From positions 31,038 to 90,831 of the forward strand of contig DJHJ01000029.1 in the NCBI GenBank assembly GCA_002433055.1: a DNA stretch of 59,794 nucleotides. The letters are read 5' to 3'. The stretch's first letter is position 1. Every line of letters begins with the position of its first letter. Below the pieces are notes generated by a model. It was not told the DNA's origin. It saw only the letters and a program-made list of their open reading frames with translations, and made no database searches. The translations under genes and the position numbers were made by a program. Origin of the DNA: Acidobacteriia bacterium UBA6623 (GTDB lineage Bacteria; Acidobacteriota; Terriglobia; Bryobacterales; UBA6623). Positions 54,431 through 59,794 of the stretch are shown in pieces.

Positions 54431-55516
54431 ATGAACGATTCACAGATTAATCAAGAACAAATACTCGATGCATTGCGAGTAGTTATCGATCCCGACCTGC
54501 ACCGAGACATTGTAGCTCTCGGATTTGTGAAAGAACTGAAAGTTAGAAATAATCGCGTATCGTTTCACCTGGAACTGACAACGCCTGCTTGTCCAGTGAA
54601 GGACGAATTGCGAGAGCAAGCTGAAGATGCCGTGCGAAAGTTGCCAGGTATCGAAGCGGTTGAAGTTACGCTGTCGGCTCAGGTTCGATCACATGGACCT
54701 ACAGGGCAAAATATTATTCCAGGAATTAAGAATGTGATTCCGGTTGGTTCAGGAAAGGGTGGGGTAGGGAAGTCAACAGTTTCGGCAAATTTGGCAGTAG
54801 CTCTGGCTGAAACTGGCGCCTCAGTTGGATTGATGGATGCTGACGTATACGGCCCCAGTATTCCGACAATTCTGGGAATCAACGATCAACCTCGTTCCGG
54901 CGGTAAAGGGATGTTGCCTGTCGAGGCTCATGGCGTGAAAGTTATTTCAGCTGGTTTTTTTGTCAAGCCTGACCAGGCAGTAGTTTGGCGTGGCCCCATG
55001 CTGGCAAAGATGATTGAACAATTTCTCGGGCAGGTCGAGTGGGGTGAATTAGACTATCTTGTCGTAGATCTACCACCTGGAACAGGAGATGTGCAGCTAA
55101 CCTTATGTCAACGTATTCCCCTTACCGGCGCTCTGATCGTTACGACTCCACAACCTGTAGCGGTCAATATCGCCGAGAAGGCCATTATCATGTTCAACCA
55201 ACTTAAATGTCCTTTGTTAGGAGTGGTAGAGAATATGAGCTACTGGGAGTCGAGGACGACAGGAGAGCGTGAGTTTATATTTGGATCTGGTGGCGCTGAC
55301 CGTATTGCTGAAAAGTGGGAGGTGCCAGTTTTGGGTAAAATTCCTCTTGCGACAACTGTTCGTGAATCATCTGATAGTGGTACTCCAATCGTCTTGGACG
55401 AAGCAGGCTCACCCGCAGCGGTGGCATTTGTGGACACAGCAAAGAGTCTTGCAGCACAGATAAGCATTCGAAACATCAGAGCTGAGAGCGAGGGCTTGGT
55501 GAGTATCAATTTTTAG
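54431..55516 (+). CDS. mrp: Mrp/ApbC-type P-loop ATPase with N-terminal DUF59
   Basis: A 361-residue protein. An N-terminal DUF59 domain (about 8-85) precedes a deviant Walker A GKGGVGKST (108-116), MDADVYGPS and VVDLPPGTGD. Mrp proteins carry Fe-S clusters to targets. The CxxC that normally bridges a [4Fe-4S] cluster in the dimer is missing: the segment reads NMSYWESRTTGEREF (268-282). Cluster binding is therefore doubtful. The gene lies 74 bp after the regulator gene. Confidence 0.92.
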   Translation: MNDSQINQEQILDALRVVIDPDLHRDIVALGFVKELKVRNNRVSFHLELTTPACPVKDELREQAEDAVRKLPGIEAVEVTLSAQVRSHGPTGQNIIPGIKNVIPVGSGKGGVGKSTVSANLAVALAETGASVGLMDADVYGPSIPTILGINDQPRSGGKGMLPVEAHGVKVISAGFFVKPDQAVVWRGPMLAKMIEQFLGQVEWGELDYLVVDLPPGTGDVQLTLCQRIPLTGALIVTTPQPVAVNIAEKAIIMFNQLKCPLLGVVENMSYWESRTTGEREFIFGSGGADRIAEKWEVPVLGKIPLATTVRESSDSGTPIVLDEAGSPAAVAFVDTAKSLAAQISIRNIRAESEGLVSINF

Positions 55517-55610
55517 AGACCGCTGTGAATTTCTTGCCAACTAGACACCACTTCTGCACAGTAGCGAAACGACTAATGGGCGTTACGTCAAAACTCTTTT
55601 AATTGCCGTT

Positions 55611-55940
55611 ATGGAATTCTCTACACCACAAGAATTAAAGCCTATCTCAATCAATCGTGTAAACGAATACGATGTGAAGATAAACTGGAAAAACGGTATG
55701 GAGGTTATCTATCCTGCTCGTAGGCTACGTATGGAGTGCCCGTGTGCTGTGTGTGTCGATGAGCTAACAGGGGTAAGACGACTACAGGAAAATATGGTGG
55801 CGGAAGATGTTCACCCAGCTGGGATTGACCCCGTGGGGCATTACGCTATACAGATACATTTTAGTGACGGTCACAATACCGGGATTTATACTTGGGAAAA
55901 GCTTGTCGATTTGGGAAAAAAGTTGACAGGGAACACTTGA
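55611..55940 (+). CDS. DUF971 family protein
   Basis: A 109-residue single-domain DUF971 protein, similar to the N-terminal domain of gamma-butyrobetaine hydroxylase. The cysteine-rich CPCAVCVDE (about 44-52) may bind zinc or Fe-S. DUF971 genes often stand next to mrp, as here, suggesting a role in Fe-S handling. It ends 12 bp before the convergent coaBC. Confidence 0.88.
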   Translation: MEFSTPQELKPISINRVNEYDVKINWKNGMEVIYPARRLRMECPCAVCVDELTGVRRLQENMVAEDVHPAGIDPVGHYAIQIHFSDGHNTGIYTWEKLVDLGKKLTGNT

Positions 55941-55952
55941 CTCGACAGAAAC

Positions 55953-57200
55953 TCAGTTTTCCTGGGTCAATCGAACAGGTCGTCTTTGCAGTAGTTCATC
56001 GAAAATTTGACGTGCTACGATCGATTTTTTAGCTCGTGGTAGGGTTATTTGTTCTCCTGTCGCGGTCAGCAGAACACCTTGATTCTCGTCGGAGTCAATT
56101 CCTGCGCCTTTTGCTGGTTCACCGACCGGATTAGCGATAACAAAGTCACAATTTTTCTGCTGTAGTTTTACTTCAGCATTTTCAACTAGATTTTCTGTTT
56201 CAGCAGCAAATCCAACCAGAATACGATCCCCTTTGATGTGACCGATCTCGTTTAAGATGTCGACTGTAGGTTTCAGGTCAAGTGTTCTGAGATTCACCCC
56301 TTTTTTCATTTTCGACTGGCTGGAAGAAACTGGCATGTAGTCTGCTACGGCGGCTGCCAAGATGATCATGCTTGCCTCCGGCAATCGTTCAAGTACTGCA
56401 CGGTGCATTTCATCTGTAGTTATGACGCTCTGCACTTCACAGTTAGCTGGAGGTCTAATAGCTACTGGGCCAGTGACAATCATTACACGAGCACCGCGTG
56501 TCAGAGCTTCTGTTGCTAGCGCAAAACCCATGCGCCCACTTGAGCGATTCGAAAGATAACGGACTGGATCTATTGATTCTTGAGTAGGTCCTGCGGTGAT
56601 CAACAGAGTTTCGCCTGCTAGGTCGTTACGCTTTCCCAATATTTCGTCAACTGCGCGTGCAATTTTTTCTGTATCTGCCAGTCTGCCCGGGCCAACCATG
56701 CCACAGGCTAACTCTCCGGTTTCCGGATCCACCATCTCCACACCTCGTTCGTGAAGTGTATTGAGGTTTTTCTGTGTTGCACTGTGATGCAACATGTTTG
56801 TATTCATAGCCGGGGCAATTAAGACGGCGCCAGTATAGGCCAGATACGTAGTTGTTAAAAAATCGTCAGCGATGCCAGCTGCTAGTTTTGCAATGATATC
56901 TGCTGTTGCTGGTGCGATCAGAAGTAAGTCGGCTTCTTGTGCAACGTCGATGTGTTCGATTGCATTGGCGAGGTCGGCCTCCTGGCCTTTTTCCGGAAAT
57001 AAGTCTGTGATTACTTTTTCTCTCGTTAGTGCTGCGAAGGTTAGAGGTCTTATAAACTCACGTGCTGATCGAGTCATTACAACTTGAACTCGATAATCGC
57101 GCTCCACCAGTAGTCGCACTAACTCAGCGGCCTTGTAGGCGCCTATGCTGCCACTGACACCGACGACTATTTTTGGGCGTTCATAGACAGATTTTGTCAT
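55953..57200 (-). CDS. coaBC: Phosphopantothenoylcysteine synthetase/decarboxylase CoaBC
   Basis: A 415-residue bifunctional enzyme. The flavin-dependent decarboxylase half (about 1-185) has GSIGAYKAAEL, the catalytic-histidine segment IEHIDVA and PAMNTNM. The synthetase half has TAGPTQESIDPVRYLSNRSS (203-222) and AAAVADYMPV. It makes 4'-phosphopantetheine for coenzyme A. It is last in the yicC-gmk-rpoZ-coaBC order seen in many bacteria. Confidence 0.95.
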   Translation of the reverse strand: MTKSVYERPKIVVGVSGSIGAYKAAELVRLLVERDYRVQVVMTRSAREFIRPLTFAALTREKVITDLFPEKGQEADLANAIEHIDVAQEADLLLIAPATADIIAKLAAGIADDFLTTTYLAYTGAVLIAPAMNTNMLHHSATQKNLNTLHERGVEMVDPETGELACGMVGPGRLADTEKIARAVDEILGKRNDLAGETLLITAGPTQESIDPVRYLSNRSSGRMGFALATEALTRGARVMIVTGPVAIRPPANCEVQSVITTDEMHRAVLERLPEASMIILAAAVADYMPVSSSQSKMKKGVNLRTLDLKPTVDILNEIGHIKGDRILVGFAAETENLVENAEVKLQQKNCDFVIANPVGEPAKGAGIDSDENQGVLLTATGEQITLPRAKKSIVARQIFDELLQRRPVRLTQEN

Positions 57201-57318
57201 AGGTGGTGCCAGTAACCGTAGGGTAAAACTACAAAAATATAAACAAGAATATATGTTAAGGTCAACAACGTAAGTTATTTAAGTCAACAAAGATAATCTA
57301 AACTATTAAGAGGTCTCC

Positions 57319-57618
57319 TCAAATGATCGGTTCCTCTTCGGTGTCTTTGCTACCTTCGTCCTTGATAATCTCCACCTCTATTCCGGCATTTCTTACCTCC
57401 TCCATGCCGATCTTAGTTGGCTTGTGCGAAACTGTGGCGATTGAGGGGCGTGTGCCAGCTTGTAGTTGGCGTGCACGTCTGGAAGCAGCAATGATGAATC
57501 GATAAACGCTCTGTTCTTCATCATTCGGAATGAACCATGGCTGATCTGGTGGTTTCTCTTGCGATGCACCACTTGAGGTGGCTGCTGATGATACATTTTT
57601 CGAAGTTTTTTTACTCAT
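57319..57618 (-). CDS. rpoZ: RNA polymerase omega subunit
   Basis: A 99-residue protein with the omega core YRFIIAASRRARQLQAGTRP followed by KPTKIGMEEV. Omega supports assembly of the RNA polymerase beta-prime subunit. A flexible N-terminal stretch of about 25 residues precedes the core. Its ATG overlaps the gmk stop as ATGA, a sign of coupled translation. Confidence 0.92.
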   Translation of the reverse strand: MSKKTSKNVSSAATSSGASQEKPPDQPWFIPNDEEQSVYRFIIAASRRARQLQAGTRPSIATVSHKPTKIGMEEVRNAGIEVEIIKDEGSKDTEEEPII

Positions 57619-58238
57619 TTAGTGTCATCTCCATCCCGAAAACTTTTGAGAATCGTCTTAATATCAGACCTTGCTCGATGTTGACGGCATCTTTCCGCTA
57701 GTATTATTCCTCTAAGTTGCTCTAAAGACTCATCCAATTGATCATTGATTAGGATATAGTCGTACTGCTCGTAATTTAAGACCTCTTGGCCAGCATCTTT
57801 CAAGCGACGCTCTCTTACTGCGTCGGAATCAGATGATCGATTACGTAGTCGATTTGCTAATTCATCTCGAGAAGGAGGCAGGACAAATATAGTAACAGCC
57901 TCCGGCAATCTCTCTTTTAATTGTGCCGCACCCTGGACGTCTATGTCTAGAATTAGGTCAAGTTGCTGCTGTTCAGCTCTCACCAGAACTTCTTGTGAGG
58001 TGCCGTAATAGTTTCCGAAAACTTCTGCCCATTCAAGCAATTTTCCACAATCGCGCAGTTGGACAAACTCTTCTTTGGTGATGAATTCGTAACTTTCACC
58101 CTCAACGTCCCCTTTGCGAGGCTCTCGTGTTGTGACGGACGTGGAAAAGGTCAGGTTGTCGTCAATCTCTATCAAGCGTTTGACCAGAGTCGACTTTCCT
58201 GATCCGGAAGGGGCGGAAATGATGAATACAAGGGGCAT
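57615..58238 (-). CDS. gmk: Guanylate kinase
   Basis: A 207-residue kinase converting GMP to GDP. The P loop is SAPSGSGKSTLVKRL, and the GMP-binding segments TTREPRKGDVEGESYEF and FGNYYGTS are intact. Length is standard. It lies 19 bp after yicC and overlaps rpoZ by four bases. Confidence 0.96.
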   Translation of the reverse strand: MPLVFIISAPSGSGKSTLVKRLIEIDDNLTFSTSVTTREPRKGDVEGESYEFITKEEFVQLRDCGKLLEWAEVFGNYYGTSQEVLVRAEQQQLDLILDIDVQGAAQLKERLPEAVTIFVLPPSRDELANRLRNRSSDSDAVRERRLKDAGQEVLNYEQYDYILINDQLDESLEQLRGIILAERCRQHRARSDIKTILKSFRDGDDTK

Positions 58239-58257
58239 CGTTTTGTTTCAAGCAGGG

Positions 58258-59157
58258 CTATTCTAGATTTTGAGCTTGTTCTCGTATCTTTTCAATTGCA
58301 CTTTTGAGTTCTAAGCCAATTTCTGTCACTGCTAAAGCAGCACTACTGAGAGGGTTGGTTTTCGAAAGAATCGTGTTAGCTTCACGATGCATCTCTTGAG
58401 TGAGAAATTCAATTTTTTTCCCTATTTCTGATTCAGTTTCAACTAACACTAGTAGTCTGTCAGTGTGTGACTCGAGCCGGTGTATCTCCTCGCTGATGTC
58501 GGCACGTCCGGCCAGTAAAGCTGCTTCTTGCATCAATCGCTGAGAATCGGTTGGTATATTACTGAAAAGATCTGTCAGTTGTGTCACGAGTCGTTTTTGA
58601 AATTGTGGAATAACGTTCTTAAATGAATCCTGCAATGCTACCAGGCCACTTTTCATCGATTCTGTATGTTGATGTATTTCCTCAACGATCCCAACCGCTT
58701 CTGCTTTTCGGCTACGTGCGAGTTCTTCGAGGGCGTGGTCTAGTGTTTCTTCAAGTATAGTTTGAAGTTTAGCGCGACTTTGCTCAGACAAGGTCTCTGT
58801 TTCGAAACTTAATGTGTTAGGGATGCTGAGTATTGTGCTCAAATCTGGCTCCTGCGAAAACCCATGCCTCTGGGTCAATTCTCGATGAGCATTAATATAG
58901 GCATCTAGAAGTGGGCGGTTAAGGGCAAACGTAGTGGACTCTTCCTTCCATCGAACCAATACACTCAACTGCAACTGCCCTCGTTGTAAATGTTCTTTTA
59001 CGTGGCGTCGAATCAGTGTTTCAAACTGTTCTATTTGTGGTGCTAGGCGCAATTGTAGATCGAGAAAACGATGATTTACACTACGCAATGTAACTGCTAA
59101 CCATAGACAATCGTCGTCTGATTCAGCGTTAGCATAACCGGTCATACTAGATGGCAT
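58258..59157 (-). CDS. yicC: YicC family protein (putative endoribonuclease)
   Basis: A 299-residue protein with the N-terminal MTGYANAE-type start (SSMTGYANAESDDDCL), LRSVNHRFLDLQLRLAP and the conserved C-terminal HREANTILSKT followed by VTEIGLELKSAIEKIREQAQN. E. coli YicC has been described as an endoribonuclease; the role here is assumed from homology. The usual neighbour gmk follows. Confidence 0.93.
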   Translation of the reverse strand: MPSSMTGYANAESDDDCLWLAVTLRSVNHRFLDLQLRLAPQIEQFETLIRRHVKEHLQRGQLQLSVLVRWKEESTTFALNRPLLDAYINAHRELTQRHGFSQEPDLSTILSIPNTLSFETETLSEQSRAKLQTILEETLDHALEELARSRKAEAVGIVEEIHQHTESMKSGLVALQDSFKNVIPQFQKRLVTQLTDLFSNIPTDSQRLMQEAALLAGRADISEEIHRLESHTDRLLVLVETESEIGKKIEFLTQEMHREANTILSKTNPLSSAALAVTEIGLELKSAIEKIREQAQNLE

Positions 59158-59245
59158 AAAGCTGTAAACACCTTCATCGAGGTCCGAGAGAGAGCCGCTC
59201 TTAGTACATGGGCCTCTTCGACAATAGGAGGATATTTATTTAGTA

Positions 59246-59794
59246 TCAGTAATTCTCCACAGACTGTAAGTCAAATAGTCTCTGATAGAGCTTGCTGCTT
59301 TGCAGTAAATGTTCGTGAGTTCCTATGTCAACGATACGTCCAGTCTCCATTACCACTATCTTGTCAGCGCTATAGATCGTTGATAATCGATGGGCACTAA
59401 CGATAACCGTGCGATCTTTCATCAGGTTCGATAAAGCCTGCTGGACGAAAACTTCCGCTTCACTGTCAAGATGCGATGTTGCTTCATCAAGGACTAGAAT
59501 TGGAGCATCTTTGAACAATGCACGTGCGATCGCAATTCGTTGCCGCTGTCCTCCACTGAGTCGTTGTCCACGCTCACCAAGCCGCGTTTGGTAGCCATTG
59601 GGTAATTCTTCGATAAATTCATGCGCCAAAGCCATGCGGGCTGCTCGTTCTACAGCTTCAGTTGGAGCATTTGGGTGACCGTAAGCAATGTTGTTCAAAA
59701 CACTATCGTCGAACAGGAAAATTTCCTGTGTCACTAGAGCAATCTGCTTGCGTAGGGACTTTAGTGTTACGTCAGTAATATCCCTTCCATCGAT
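59246..59794 (-). CDS. ABC exporter ATPase domain, partial (MsbA/lipid type)
   Basis: Only the C-terminal part is present; the reading frame stays open to the window edge, so the start and the membrane domain lie outside. Visible are the Q loop (VTQEIFLFDD), the signature LSGGQRQRIAIARAL, Walker B ILVLDEATSHLD and the H loop SAHRLSTIYSADKI. It is of the MsbA-like type III/IV exporter group, in which membrane and ATPase domains are fused. Its position next to yicC is unremarkable. Confidence 0.9.
   Translation of the reverse strand: MDGRDITDVTLKSLRKQIALVTQEIFLFDDSVLNNIAYGHPNAPTEAVERAARMALAHEFIEELPNGYQTRLGERGQRLSGGQRQRIAIARALFKDAPILVLDEATSHLDSEAEVFVQQALSNLMKDRTVIVSAHRLSTIYSADKIVVMETGRIVDIGTHEHLLQSSKLYQRLFDLQSVENY

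Noticed and set aside
1..59794. CRISPR arrays, insertion sequences, attachment sites or prophage
   Set aside because: Reading both strands showed no regularly spaced repeats, transposase, integrase or phage structural genes.

Overview
The window reads as a chromosomal segment of a Gram-negative, respiring bacterium, most probably an uncultured member of the Acidobacteriota. The supporting signs are a GWxTD-domain protein, carboxypeptidase-regulatory outer-membrane proteins, a BshC (bacillithiol) gene, tandem type I glutamine synthetases, a bc-type complex with a multihaem cytochrome c, and a SUF operon with SufU and SufT. GC content looks moderate. This placement is inferred from gene content; no 16S rRNA gene is present. 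I see no phage, insertion sequence, integrase or CRISPR array.

Layout. 1-420: an unexplained structured stretch that may hold a minus-strand RNA, then tRNA-Pro(CGG). 560-8059, all minus strand: a catalytically degenerate HtrA-like PDZ protein, then an apparent operon of a single bacterial microcompartment (BMC) hexamer shell protein, a CoA-acylating aldehyde dehydrogenase with a long tail, a class III aminotransferase, a TauD/TfdA dioxygenase and a PQQ-like propeller protein. This is the most unusual locus here. 8135-15949: a voltage-gated-type potassium channel with a C-terminal zinc ribbon, then a nitrogen block (PII, GlnD, two glutamine synthetases) and purE. 16087-20476, minus: an NtrC-type regulator lacking the GAFTGA loop and its PDZ-containing membrane histidine kinase.

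20847-30513: envelope and miscellaneous genes (GWxTD protein, beta-barrel protein, small regulatory-domain protein, ThpR, cyclase-family lipoprotein, DinB-like protein, prohibitin-like protein, TIM-barrel isomerase, TtcA-like protein). 30787-39966: pgsA, then a respiratory block of Rieske protein, split cytochrome b, an eight-haem cytochrome c, a cupredoxin-like lipoprotein, and haem A and haem O synthases. 40022-45794: cupin, LarA-type racemase, the Fo part of ATP synthase without F1 genes, a sugar nucleotidyltransferase and two small membrane proteins. 46089-55940: bshC and the suf operon (sufB-C-D-S-U-T, an Rrf2 regulator, mrp, DUF971). 55953-59794, minus: coaBC, rpoZ, gmk, yicC and the end of an ABC exporter gene cut by the window edge.

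How they fit together: the PII/GlnD/GlnA genes form a coherent ammonium-assimilation and sensing set. The bc block, with CtaA/CtaB supplying haem A, implies aerobic respiration with an aa3-type oxidase encoded elsewhere, and Fo uses the resulting proton gradient. The BMC-associated operon suggests that an amine-bearing substrate is converted to an aldehyde and then to an acyl-CoA, but the substrate cannot be read from sequence.
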